From Pseudopyrenochaeta lycopersici (taxonomy: Eukaryota > Ascomycota > Dothideomycetes > Pleosporales > Pseudopyrenochaetaceae), in NCBI GenBank assembly GCA_003313425.1, contig NHZP01000012.1, positions 62,001-126,000 on the forward strand: a DNA stretch of 64,000 nucleotides, written 5' to 3'. The notes beneath the pieces were generated by a model that saw only the letters and a list, made by a program, of their open reading frames with translations, searched no databases and was not told the origin of the DNA. Positions 23,310-34,799 of this stretch are shown here, piece after piece. Positions within the stretch are counted from its first letter, which is position 1; each line of letters begins with the position of its first letter. The position numbers and the translations under genes were made by a program.

Positions 23310-25530
23310 GGATATTATAACCCGCGGCCGCAATAAGGATCTATCCCCCAAACCTAGTTAGAAGCGAAAAACCTTAGGTCCCTCAGTATTTAGATGTCGA
23401 TTTCACGCAGCATAGGGACCACAGATCCCTAAAAGTAACGCCATAACTCACTATCGCAATTACTATTAATCTAAGTTATCTATACTATCTTAATAGCGTT
23501 TAAACAACTCAAATACATCGTTATTATAACATCTTCTGCCCTCTATCTCGTCCCTACGCCGTACATTTAATTAGGATGCCTACAAGGAAGCACTAATTAG
23601 CCTAATTACTAGACGCCAGGTAGTATTTACCTATGTTAAGTAGCTAGAGATGTAAGCTCTACTTCTAGCCGCGAATCCTAAGTGTAGCGATTATCTTATT
23701 AAGTCCTGATAATCTCTCGTACGCCTCATAGCTGCTAACTATGTTCTATACTAAGATCAGCTTCAAGATATCCTTAAGCTAGCTAATAGCCTAATACACC
23801 TACAAATAGATATCTAGACATTACCACATTATAAGGGATTACTTACTATCTGTGCATAATAGATCAATTATAACTATAAGCTTTAAAAGGCCTTATTAGG
23901 TCTAATTAAGTTACCTAGAGATTACTCTAGGGCATCTTAAGCAGACCTACTTTATAGGGTTCTTAAACAGTACGACATTACGTTAAACGTTAGCTAGCAC
24001 ACAGGCGATAACGCGACGTTAAACAATACTTGCCTGGAATCTTTAGCATCCTAATTACTTAAAGAGCACCAGGTTAATTTACTACGTTTTCTAGTAACCT
24101 AGCTAATCCTATATAGGTAAAATTTAATCCTAAACAACGCCGCGTACGATACCTTGCCTATATTATTAATCTTTCGCTTTAAGCCTTCCTTCTCGCGTCT
24201 TCTAAACAAGCTCTTATCGCTGCGCTACAGATAGTAGAGGAGGTTAATAGGGAAGAACTTTTTACTAAGTTTTCCCTAACGTTAAGTTCTAATAGATTAA
24301 TAGACGAGGCTGGCAGCCGAAAGACCTAGAGAGCAACACTAAAAACTAGCACTTAACGTTAAGAATTTTCTAGTATAGGCCAATTACCTGCACTCAAATA
24401 GCTTTATAATCTAGGTATCTGGCTACATCGTTCATTACAACGCGATAAGGACTAGATAATTGCTGTAGGTCTACAGCTAGGAATCAACAACATAACACGG
24501 TAGTTATTATAGTATATATTTATTAATAAAGCACTGCGGAAACAGAGTGCTATTAAGGTCTTTATAGTTAATTACGATTACAAGCTTAATAGTATTAAGC
24601 TCACTACTAAGGATTAGGATATTCTTAGTAAAATACGCAAGTTTTTATAACTGTTCGCAGGTGCGACTCTGTATACACAGACAGACAAGTCATCTATCAG
24701 ACAGAGTCTTAAATTAATAGACGTTCTCCTCCATTACTACAAACAACAGAAGGTAAAGTAGATATCTTATTACATATCTTTACTAATAAATAACTAGAAG
24801 CTGTATAAAGCACCAGATACTTATAATAATCGGATACTCCACGCCATCGAGATAGGTTAGTTTATCCTTAATAAGTATTACGCCCTTACAGACAACGCGC
24901 CTGTATACGCTGCGGCCCTCCTTCTTAATCCCTTAAAGCAGTCCACCTATATTAAGAAGAACTAGTTATAAGAGTGGGTAGATCCAGCAATTGCGCAAGC
25001 TAATATAATTTAGGAGGAGGATTATAAAATAATCTTAATCCCTATTTTAGAGGAAGCTCTACTGCTAAAGCGTCAACAGCGTAACTTAAATGCGCTTAAT
25101 CGCCTACGCCGCGAGTTAGCCGTAATAGCAGAGACTGCAGACGACAATAATTTTAAAGTCTTTATTAAGGCTTCGCCTATACAAATACCCTGTACGCCTC
25201 TAGAATAGTAGTGTTATAAGAATTAGAGACGTCAATATCCGAGGCTCTATTATATAGCTATTGCGATACTCTTAATCCCTGCGGAATCTGCAGAGGCAGA
25301 GAGGGTGTTTTTAGGTGCGAGAAGGACCTGTACATAGGATTGACTTAGGCTATTGTATGCTAATATCAAGAAAATTAAGTATATAGGTAGTTAGCTTTAT
25401 TAGGGATTAATTACGCCGTTATCTAAGTCTAGAATAGGTTTTCCGCTTGAACCAGACGACGATAAAGCTATCCAGGGCTTTACTAATAAGATAATTAAGG
25501 AGATAAGGTAGTTTAAGGACCGTTAGCTAG
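23310..25530 (+). pseudogene. hAT transposase, RIP-degraded
   Basis: A plus-strand frame interrupted by TAA/TAG codons can be followed through the element. A possible BED-type zinc finger lies near 23380-23460. The core segment DAYKEALISLITRRQVVFTYVK is near 23577. The motif HTGDNATLNNT, which corresponds to the DDE-region Asp of hAT enzymes, lies near 24000. The C-terminal dimerisation motif IPAESAEAERVFLGARRT is near 25283. Together these give the full hAT order. It cannot be expressed, because stops occur throughout. Confidence 0.82.
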
Positions 25531-25567
25531 CTAATTAATATATAAAGCTTATATTAATATTAATAAT

Positions 25568-25640
25568 AATATTGATATCGATATTTTCAGTTTGCCTTAT
25601 ATCGATATCGATATAAAACCCTAAAAAAAATATCGATATC
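25568..25640. repeat. hAT right subterminal ATCGAT palindrome cluster
   Basis: Several ATATCGATAT palindromes within 80 bp of the right end mirror the left cluster. This supports complete, not truncated, element ends. Confidence 0.7.
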
Positions 25641-25664
25641 GGTTTGCCCATGTATGAGCAATCG

Positions 25665-26095
25665 TGACTGGCATTGTTCCACCCAGAAACTACCCGTATT
25701 TAGACGGACCAGCGCAAGTTCGTCCGAATGGACGAAAGCAAATTGCACAACAGCGTAATCGACCGTTCCTTTTGTCAAGTACACTGTTAGTAATAGGACC
25801 GATATTTGGGGAGATCCTGGCATGCCGGCTTCGGCGCGTCCTTTGAGCTATTTCAAATACCCTTCGGCAAGCTTGTCGGCCGACTTTTCGGCAGCTTTTC
25901 GACAAGCACATGATTCAGGTGATGAAGCGGAATAAGCCATTAAAGCAGTACAAATAAGTCTACCAAACTCAGTAAATCTTTTATCAAAGCACTGAACCTC
26001 CCGCCTTTCAGATATTATTACTACTTGAAGGCATAATTGTTCCTGCCATATTACACCTTGCCGCTGAAACGTGATCCCAACCTCATTCATTCACC
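25665..26095. other. Intergenic, probable VOC promoter
   Basis: Host-like DNA with no recognised gene. It starts right after the hAT target duplication and runs to the start of the VOC gene. Confidence 0.5.
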
Positions 26096-26534
26096 ATGAT
26101 CGACCACTTCAGCATCACGGTCCCCGCCGACCGCATGCAAGAAATTACAAACTGGTACCTTGCAGCCCTTGCCCCTCTAGGTTACACCAAGCAAATGGAT
26201 TTCGGCGTCGCTGTCGGCATAGGCACAAGCCTACGGAATGCGGAATTCTGGATCGGTGCACAGCAGGGAGATGGGCCTATTGGGACTGCGCATTTTGCCT
26301 TTGGATTCAACGACCATGCGGTCATCCAAGAGTTTCACAAGAAGGCTATCGAGGCTGGTGGGAAGTGTAATGGTGAGCCTGGGTTCAGGCCAATGTATCA
26401 TGAGAAGTATTATGCGGCGTTTGTGCTTGATCCAATTGGGTAGGTAGTCTTGGTGATTTTGTAACGAAGGATTCACGTACTAATTGGACTGTAGAAATAA
26501 TGTTGAGGTGGTTGATCATGGCGTCTCAAAATGA
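26096..26534 (+). CDS. Glyoxalase/bleomycin-resistance (VOC) superfamily protein, two exons
   Basis: Exon 1 is 26096-26439 and exon 2 is 26495-26534, with a 55-nt intron (donor GTAGGT, branch-like TACTAAT, acceptor CTGTAG). The spliced product is 127 aa. Without the intron the frame stops just after DPIG. With it the end reads DPIGNNVEVVDHG, the classic C-terminal strand of the VOC fold with its metal-ligand Glu. His4 (MIDHFSITV), a central TAHFAFGF strand and the C-terminal Glu fit the usual metal-binding triad. Fungal single-domain members act as glyoxalase-like lyases, isomerases or resistance proteins; the substrate is unknown. It is cytosolic by sequence. Confidence 0.85.
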
Positions 26535-27296
26535 GAATCGAGGTCGGCCTGTTGAGCAGTCCTCCGAAAGTATCTCTTGTTTAGCTTGGCCTGGCCTGGC
26601 CTGTTGATGATGAGATCAGATTGCGCAAGGTGTTCGATTCAAAGCAGGCAAAGTCGTTGTTACGCGTCGACAGAGTTCTTTCGGAAGCTTACCCTTGTTA
26701 GAACGTATATCGGTCGTGCTTGAATGGTCACGTAGTGCTCGGGATAGTAAAGGTTACACAAATAATGCAACCATGTTTGCAAATTCCTATCAAAACGGTT
26801 ATTGGGACTGGTCATTTCCCTTGCATCTTTTTCAAGATTTAGTTCGACTTTATTCTTACAAAGGTACAACTGTACGATTGGCGATCGCTACATCGAGGCT
26901 TACATGGCTACAATGACCATTTCAAGTACAATCAGCGTCCGCCAGCTATTTATGGTCTGAATCCATCAGGCGAGGATCGCCATCCAGAGCTTACACACGT
27001 TCCTTGCATCCGCAAACTGCCTGCCAATCAGGTCGCTCAGTGTGCATACGAATTGCCGAATCTGGACCCTGCTCTTTAGCCGCCCTAACGCTCACTGGCC
27101 CAATTCCTATGTACACATATATGGATCTCATCAACACAAATTGTGCCGCGTACTGGACTTCCAACATGTATTGAGCCGCGCGCCATCCAGGCTTGATAAA
27201 AGTCGAAGAATCCCACATCTCAAATCGACGTCCTGGCTTCAGTGACGACGACATTGTTTTTTTGGCTCGTACTGTGAAAACTCGACGAATACAACA
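26535..27296. other. Intergenic, nothing recognised
   Basis: Host-like sequence with a short GGCCT run near 26590. No gene was recognised. Confidence 0.5.
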
Positions 27297-27497
27297 ATGA
27301 TGTTCACTCTTGTTACTCTTGTTTTTGTTGCTGCTGCTGCAGCTTTGTCATATCCCTGGGCAGCACCACAAGCAAGTGTCAAGCCGAACGAACCGACGAA
27401 GGTGAATCGCACTCGCAAAAACCCACATCGAGAGCCGACCCCGGTATTCAAGGCGCCTTGCAATTGCATGAAGTCGATTGTCCCTATGAATCTCTAG
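27297..27497 (+). CDS. Possible small secreted protein, 66 aa
   Basis: This short frame begins with a strong signal-peptide-like N-terminus (MMFTLVTLVFVAAAAALSYP). A probable cleavage site lies near residue 20-23. The mature part of about 45 residues is basic and Pro/Asn-rich and ends with CNCMKSIVPMNL, so it holds only two Cys. Location in a gene-poor island beside repeats is typical of fungal effector candidates, but that is context only. No homologue is recognised. The frame may also be a chance ORF or part of a longer spliced gene (a 51-nt in-frame GT...AG interval lies inside it). Confidence 0.35.
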   Translation: MMFTLVTLVFVAAAAALSYPWAAPQASVKPNEPTKVNRTRKNPHREPTPVFKAPCNCMKSIVPMNL

Positions 27498-28720
27498 AGT
27501 GCAAACGAAGTGAGTTGCACTTTTGCATAACTTGGCGAATGTGGACCCAATGCATTACCTTATAAAACCTCACCGGAGAAAGGACAAAAGTGGGCAGTCA
27601 CTTTTACATGCGATTTACTGCGTAAACTCCAAGAATTGCAATACTCGCCATTGTCGTGTTTTGCGCATTGGTTCCTTCGCTAGAGCTACAGTTTGTACTT
27701 GACTTATCCTTTCCATCATCCATCATCCGGCTGGGGGAGAAGGGACGAAGGCAATGATGGTAGCGATGGTGAGGACGGTGCTGGGTGGGCATTGGGGCAC
27801 ACTATTGCCAAAAAAAGACTAGCTCATCCACCGTGGTGTCACAATCACCTGACAAAGGTTTGTTCGCGTTAGCGGACAGGCCTCTTACTTGAGCAGGCTT
27901 ATCTCTCTAATCAAGCAATCTACCATCATAGGACAATACTTCCTATCCTGTAGCAGAAGCAGTAGAAACGTTTGGTCATGAGTGAAGCACATTCACGATC
28001 AGCCGTACGCTGAGGCCGTGGTATTGATGCTGTGGCGAACGCACCAACGCGCACAAACTTTTGTCAGGTGATTGTATGGCACGCTCGTTAGGCATGAATA
28101 AAGTACAGAATTTATAGCATCTTTAAAGGGAGAAGTTGCTATATAAGAAGAAGCTGACAAGAATGTGGATAGGGTCAGGACCTTCTAATTATTATTCTTG
28201 TAGGAAGCACTACAGGAGAAAAGATAAAAGCAAGAAACAGGAATTAATAAAGTAGGGAGTGAGAAAGATGGAGAGAAAGAAGGTTATGGTTGATGATCTT
28301 GTCTAAGCTTACCAAAGGTGGAAATGAAGGAATGGACAATCTAGGAGCGGAAAACGTGCTATTCTATATCTAGCGAGACGAAGGAGTTCCGCCATGGCAA
28401 GAATGGAGGGGAAGGCGTACCATTTCCTATCTAAGTAGGAAAGTGGGGCGGATGAGGGGTTTGTCCATGGGATTATCATGTTGTAGGCCTTACACCCAGT
28501 ATCATATTGGATAGGTTCCCTGGGTAATACGTAAATAGGTATACCGTGTTGTAGAAAGACGGGTAACAGAGGCAAAAGGCAAGTGTAAGAACTGGGCGTA
28601 GTGTGTTTAAGCATGCACGTTTGTGCAGGGCGGAGCTAGACCGGAAGAGATCATTAAAAGGGGTCGACTCCAGACTATAAAGGCCGAAAGGGGGCGAATC
28701 AGGGCCGAAGTCGCGCACTA
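27498..28720. other. Intergenic, nothing recognised
   Basis: Ordinary sequence with short frames only. The right part adjoins the 3' side of the broken helicase gene and may contain its degraded continuation. Confidence 0.45.
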
Positions 28721-29468
28721 TCACGAATTAGGCACGAATGAGGGTCTACTCGTGGTGGTCGCGTGGAGGTAGGGTTGGCACCCCAGAAGCCTGGCCATGT
28801 TCTCGCACGTAGCGGTATCAACACAGAAGAGGATAGCCTTCTGGCCGCTGTTGAGTCGACTTTGGATCTGCTTTATTAGCTGTATGGCTCTTCGCTCTAT
28901 CTGACCATCTCGGCTCGGCTCTACATGGTAGGCGACATTGCCTTTATCAGTCAAGGCCCGCACATACCGCAGTCCGTCGTCGTACGTCCCAAGCAGGAGG
29001 ACTTCGTGGAGCCTAGCCTGAAGCGTAGGCGGTAACGTCCCTGTAAGCAGCACATACTGGCACAGAATCTTACGTAGCTGATCCAGCTCCGCGAGCTTTT
29101 TCTGATGCGCAGTCGTTGAGATCGCCGTCTTATTACTACACTTTTCACTATACTTCCCTCGCTTCTACCTCAAAGTATCTTCGTATATTCCCACCAAATA
29201 CAGTTCGAACTACAGCCGGCACCCACAGTCGACCATCTTTCCCTAACCACTTATGCTGACGCCGGAAGTGCACTATCATCGTTCCCTCGCTTGCTGACAG
29301 ATAGCCACACTTTGGGCATTTGTAACCGCTGTATAACTTCAGACCTTGAATGGGTTGTTGTATCAATACTAGTTCCTGGATCTTTCCTCGCGGTTCGGCA
29401 AGTTGTAACCTATTTATGTACTGCTGGATTTCCTGTCTTAACCTTAACGGTAGTGACATATGGGTATG
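28721..29468 (-). pseudogene. OrsD/RecQ-like helicase gene, 3' part (broken)
   Basis: This is the downstream half of a gene whose start is at 51041. From 29468 to 29148 the frame encodes the second zinc-finger-like part of the OrsD (formerly DUF3505) domain: CPKCGYLS...MIVHFRRQHKW. A stop follows at EAREV. Further down, 29070-28740 encodes part of a helicase: VLLTGTLPP (RecQ/SF2 motif III-like), then RLNSGQKAILFCVDT and MARLLGC of the C-terminal helicase domain. The DEAD/DEAH ATP-binding region expected in between is missing, so the gene was internally deleted as well as interrupted. Fusions of OrsD domain and RecQ helicase occur in fungal telomere-linked helicases. Confidence 0.7.
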
Positions 29469-29674
29469 TGTCAGATTCAAGGACTATTTGGCTTGATCTT
29501 TGATGAATTTTGATGATGAACGTGATTGATTAATTCTGTGTTCTCTCTGTTTTCTGCTTTTGTGTGCCCCTCTGCTAAGTGGTTACACCCGAGAGTTTGT
29601 GCTACTATCTAGGATCTCGCAACTTAGAGATCAACACGTAACATCTAACACCCTATCAGGCTTTATATCTAACA
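29469..29674 (-). repeat. Copia-1 3' LTR
   Basis: 206 bp with target duplication GTATG just outside. It differs from the 5' LTR by transitions only in the comparison by eye. Confidence 0.9.
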
Positions 29675-29839
29675 CACCCCCTTAGCTTAGATAACTGTGT
29701 AAGCTAGATAACTAGTTACAAGCCCCTTATGCGATTGTAAGGTCCTTAAGTTATCTCTAGATCTCTTTAAGTAGTGCTTCTTTTATTACCTTATAGTTTC
29801 TTACTTCTACTAGTCTAAGTTATTTTAAGAAGTTATTCT

Positions 29840-32800
29840 ATTTATTATAGGGTAGTGCCTTTGTAAGGCCGTCCGCGATTATTTTAGTTAAATATACGTG
29901 CTCTATTTTTATCTTTCCTAATAAAACCTCTTATCTAAGCTAATAATTATAGATATTAATATAGCAAAGCTTAGTCTAGAGCTTTAAAACTTCCGCAGTT
30001 ACTAGCTAGATTATTTAAGTATTATCGCACTAAATTATTATTGTAGGTAATAGTAGCTTAACTTCTAGTTCTTCTAGCAGTTACGTCGTAAAGATCGCTT
30101 CTTTAGCCACTTGTAACAGTGCTAGTAGTTCGGCTTTAGTCGTTAATATAGTTACTGTATCTTATTTGTTTGCTTTCTATACAATCAGCCTATTAAACAA
30201 CTTAATTACATATCCTTAAGAGCTTTTCCTATCTAAGGTGTTATTAGCAAATAAGGCGTCGCTTGCGACTTATAGGTAATTGCCTCCTCTAAGTTGCAGT
30301 GCTCGCGACTTTATCTTATTAAGGTACAGTAGTACTCTGTCAGCGGCATCGTAGTGCTCTTTGCTAGAGTTTAATAGGAATCGTGCTAGTCTTAATATAG
30401 CAAAAGTAATATTAGGCCTTGTCGTAACTGCTGCGTATAGTAGTAAACTAACTTTGCGTTAATACTTGTTAACTTTAGATAGTATTACTATTCCTAAGCG
30501 CGGCTTTAGTTTAACTATGCTTATTAGTGTGTCGTGTTAACAATTCTAATTATTAACTAAACAGCTTATCTTCTTAGCGTATGCAGCTTAAGAGAGATAG
30601 ATAAGTCGTTAATCTTGCTTTCGGATGACCTCAACTCCTAGAAACTACTGCAGGTTGTTACTGCCTATCGTCGTGTACTTTCTTATAAGCAGCTTAACCG
30701 CTTATTCTGCTTCTATAGTCTTTAACTTATAATATATAAGAATAATATTATCTATGTAGAAGAAGATAATAAGTCTATCTTTAATTATAAAGCATAGCTT
30801 ATATAGTACTTTTATAAATCCTAGGGCTTTAAGGGTTATTATAAACTCCTTTTACTATAGTAAAGGTAATATTTAGAGCCCGTATAACGCCTTCTAAACT
30901 TAGAGGATTATGCCTTTCCTGCAATATCTGCGCGGTATCTTTATATATACTTCTTAGTCTATAGTCGCATATATAAATACGTTTGTTACGTTATATTACT
31001 TTAGTTTAAGATTATACTTAGCTATAATTACTATTAGCATTTAAAAGGACCTGCTCGCTAACGTAGCAGTATATATGTCTTGCGTTATAATATGTTGCTG
31101 TTAGTCTCTTTAGACTACGAGTCGTGCTTTACACTTAAGAAATTAATTATGCTTATTTAGCTTATATATGTACACCTATATGCAGTTAAGGATTTATTAT
31201 CCTGCGGCCTTAATTAGCTTAAGCAGGACCTCTGTCTACGACTTTATTTATCTATAGCTTTTAAGGTGCACTTATTCTACCTCCTTAAATAGCTCTCCTA
31301 TAGGATAGTATTTAAGGTTAGTATACAGCGTAGGTAGTAGTAGAAGTTAGCTTTAGTAGATCTTTAAGCCTTTAGCGAGCATCCTTTTTATCTAAGCCTT
31401 ATTAATAACTTTCCCTCTATAGTTCCCTACGTTGCCTGCCTAGGTGCTGGCTATAAAGGCAGCTGCCTAAGGAATTAGCTTTAGTAAGCATAAGTTTATG
31501 TTAGCTGCCTGCACACCTGCTATTAGACTTGTAAGGAGTGCTGCTAGTAGTAGCGTAGATAGAGGAGTTAGGTATGTGTCCCTAATTCTCCTTCCGCAAT
31601 AGTATCCTAGTAGATCTTCCTCTTTAGAGTTATTAGTGTCCTTAACTATATTATCTTTATAAAAGGACTTAGTCTCTAGTTAATAGACTAGAGCAGGAAG
31701 CTCTATTATCCTTATATAGGTTACAATTTCTTACAGCGTACTATACATAAGGTTATCTATTAGGTCTTCAGTTTTACTATTAAACACCGTTTACTTATTA
31801 AATACGACATCTCGTATGCTTATTACTTTTATAAGTAATAGGATCTAAATTTAATAGATGTTTAAGGATTCATAGCTAACTAAGTAGCCGACCTAGGCTT
31901 TCAGATCCAGCTATTAAAGTCGTGATTTACCTTAGTAAGTATTATCTGTTATTATAAATGCTTTGCAGCTATAGGCTTTTAAATAAGCGAGATTTGGCTT
32001 CTTAGATATCGTAACGACTCTATTATTAAGTGCAACCCTTATAAAAAAGACCTTGTATAGTGTCTTCTAGTTATTTGCATAATTTAGTGTTTAATTATAT
32101 AGGTACACCCTAGCTTAAGTAATTTCGGGCTATAGCTCCTAGGATAGGTTAGCATCGAGGCGCATAGCACGCGATTTCTCCTTATTCACACCCCCTGAGC
32201 GTTTAGCACCTCTATTCTAATCTTATGTATCTAGGGCGGAAGGCTTAACAGTTATCCCTTGCGATGCTAACTAGCGTTCTGCTTCTAGCTTAACTATTGT
32301 AATTTTATTATCTAACTTAATAACTTTAATTATAATATTAAACTAGTTCTTTATAAATAGAACAAAGTTTAAAAGAGTCTTAATTATTAATTTAGCAGGA
32401 CAATTATCTATAAAATAGAAGTCCTATTACATGCTAGAGAACCTATCTATAATAAGTATTTAACTCTTCTCCTTTATTATGCTTTATATTTTATATATAT
32501 AGAAATTAATAGCTAGTCTTTTACTAGGTCTATCTTTATAGGTTTGTAGTGCTCTTCTAATTTAGCGTTAGGACTTAGATCTCCTATAGGAGTCGCACTC
32601 TACTATAGTAATACCTTTTATCCGCACCCCCTAAGCTTACGAAAGGAGGTGCTCGACGGCAACTGGCCCTAGATAGCCTAATCGCTTATGCTAGAGTAAG
32701 GCTAATACCTTTTATGCGGCTCTTTCTGTTCGTGACGTTGTCTTATATGTATAATTAGAAGCCTAGTATATTAGTTAATACTTAATTACCTATTAGCTAT

Positions 32801-34241
32801 AAATCTTAGTAAGACTTCCTATAATTATTCTGTCTACTTTTCTAAGTATAGTTAGTTTAATTTTAGTGTCCTACTATATACCTCTTTACCTTCATAATTA
32901 GAATAATACTAGATTATAGTATAGGTTAGGGCACAGAGCTACGTTGTGTAACGTTAGTCTGTTAATTCCTTGCCGCCCTATAAGAGTTAGCTTAATTAAC
33001 TTGTACCCCTTAACCTATATCTTTGTATTACCTGCCTATATAAAGTCTCTATATATAGGTAGTCTAAAGTTATAGAGTCTATTAGAGTTGTTTATTACAT
33101 AACAGGTTAAACCTAAGTTAAGGATAAATAAATGTCTTAATAGGTAATTATTAAAGTTAGTTCTAAATAACGCTAAGATAAAGGCAGTATCTATCCTTAT
33201 AATACTTCGTCCTTCTAGTTAATTATCTAGCACCTCTAGAGTAAGAGTGTACAAGTTTTTTATAATTAGTATGTTTAAACAGGGTTTACTTTACTCTTGT
33301 AAGAGGCCCTAGAACTTAGGATCTTACTCTTACTTTATCTTTACGTAGTTCTCTAGCATAGGTTTTAGTTTAAACTATTCTAGCGCCTTATTAGGGTGTA
33401 TATAGTAACACTCCTTAAGTAAATAGCGCATCTCGCATGCTAGGTACTTAGAGCTTCTAACTTTACTAGATAGCTCCTAGTCTAAGGATAATCTCTTTAT
33501 CTCCTTCTAACTACGTTAATCTTAGAGTCTACTCCGCCTTTATAGATTTAGAGTACTAGGTTTATAGAAGTTTTCCTTCTTATTTCCCTGTGTACTTTCT
33601 AAATTATCCGCGTAAAACGCTAAGTTATCTAATACTATATATGCGCTTTTATATCTACCTATTTTCTAAGGCTTTATTATAACTATGTAGTCTCTAAACT
33701 GCTTTATTATCTTACAGCGTGTAATACTAGGAGTAAATTAACTAGTATCCTAAAATAAGGTAGCTTATATAGGTGCTACATTCTATACTGTAACTACAAA
33801 GTCTTTAGTAACTAAGTTTATATTCTTTACCTTAGTAACTCCCTTTACCTCTGCTTATGTTGCAGCTTAATTATAATTAGTAAGCTACAGATCCAAGTTA
33901 GCTGTATTTCTTATCAGCTTTAGTAATTTAAGGTATCAGTCTTGCGCGCGTTTGTGTTTAATTCGCTTATCTATGCTAACCGTGTCTGTAAGGTTCTTAA
34001 TCTATTTATGCAGGTTTTGCCCTATCTTACAGCATATTTCCTGCAGGTAAGGTAAGATAGTAGATTATATAAAGATTATAATCTCCCTAATAGCCTTCTG
34101 CTTATCTAAGTATTTCCTTTCTTAATTCTTATAGTTTTTATTCCTTATCTTAAAGTACTCTATGTCTTGTTTAAGGGCAGTTATCCTAAACTTAGAGAGG
34201 TTAGCTATTAATTAAGGTCTAACAGTAGCCCTTTAAGGCGT
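29840..34241 (-). pseudogene. Copia-1 pol (integrase to RNase H), RIP-degraded
   Basis: Read on the minus strand, the C-terminal end shows IADGLTKALP near 29860, the usual end of Copia RNase H. The reverse-transcriptase motif FFYIDNIIL (YVDD in active enzymes; D to N and V to I here) lies near 30755. The KALYGL motif lies near 30890. Integrase and gag should lie further up to 34241 and, beyond Gypsy-1, at 49925-50138. Stops are TAA/TAG throughout. The reading frame ends about 170 bp from the 3' LTR, so this element has no room for an extra 3' gene. Confidence 0.8.
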
Positions 34242-34246
34242 GTAAT

Positions 34247-34641
34247 TGTTACGAACAGGAAGTGGGAAGGCGGCGGTTATGAGGATGAGGGAAGAGGCAC
34301 GGACGGCCAGCGAGGAGGCCGAGCCTCTAAACTAACCAATGACGCCAGGATCACGTGATCCTAGGAAACCCACGCCAAGACAGACTATGTCCTATAGGAC
34401 GGAGATAAACCTAGAAATCCTAGAGGGGGCCTTATAGGAATCCTATAAGATAATTATGTATATAGACTCGCACAATGTAGCCCTACAGCACATTGTGATT
34501 AACTTAAGACAATCTACGAGTATACTACTATTTAATACTTCTACCTTTAACTTAGCCTGTATATCTAAAGGATACTCTAAAGATATCTACTAGTTAACAC
34601 TAGTTGCTTTATATTATAACTACTTAATTAGATCTTTAATA
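34247..34641 (+). repeat. Gypsy-1 5' LTR
   Basis: 395 bp, flanked on the left by GTAAT. The terminal CA has become TA by a RIP-type change. Confidence 0.9.
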
Positions 34642-34799
34642 TTTTAATTACCCTTAAGATAAGCAGCCCTAGCGAATACGTAGCTACCCCTAATTCTTTA
34701 ACTGTGTCTACTAAAGAACGTCTAATTAGTAAACCTACTATATTTAGTAGTAACTAATAATACCTTAAAGGATAGTTGCTCTAACTTAACCTCTACTTT

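Larger units (their letters stand above)
22823..25656 (+). mobile_element. hAT DNA transposon, complete but RIP-degraded
   Basis: This 2834-bp element is flanked by a perfect 8-bp duplication AGCAATCG (22815-22822 and 25657-25664), the hallmark of hAT insertion. Short terminal inverted repeats read CATACATAGGCAAACTGAT on the left and the reverse complement of a near-identical sequence (CATACATGGGCAAACCGAT) on the right. Both ends carry clusters of the palindrome ATATCGATAT. The interior carries a plus-strand hAT transposase remnant. Damage is RIP-like. Confidence 0.93.

Noticed and set aside
26096..26443. VOC gene looked truncated by an early TAG
   Set aside because: A 55-nt intron with TACTAAT branch and CTGTAG acceptor restores the conserved C-terminal strand, so the gene is intact.
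13560..26534. FAD oxidoreductase, nitrilase, hypothetical and VOC genes as a biosynthetic cluster
   Set aside because: No backbone synthase, transporter or regulator is present, and transposons separate the genes; co-location alone is not enough.
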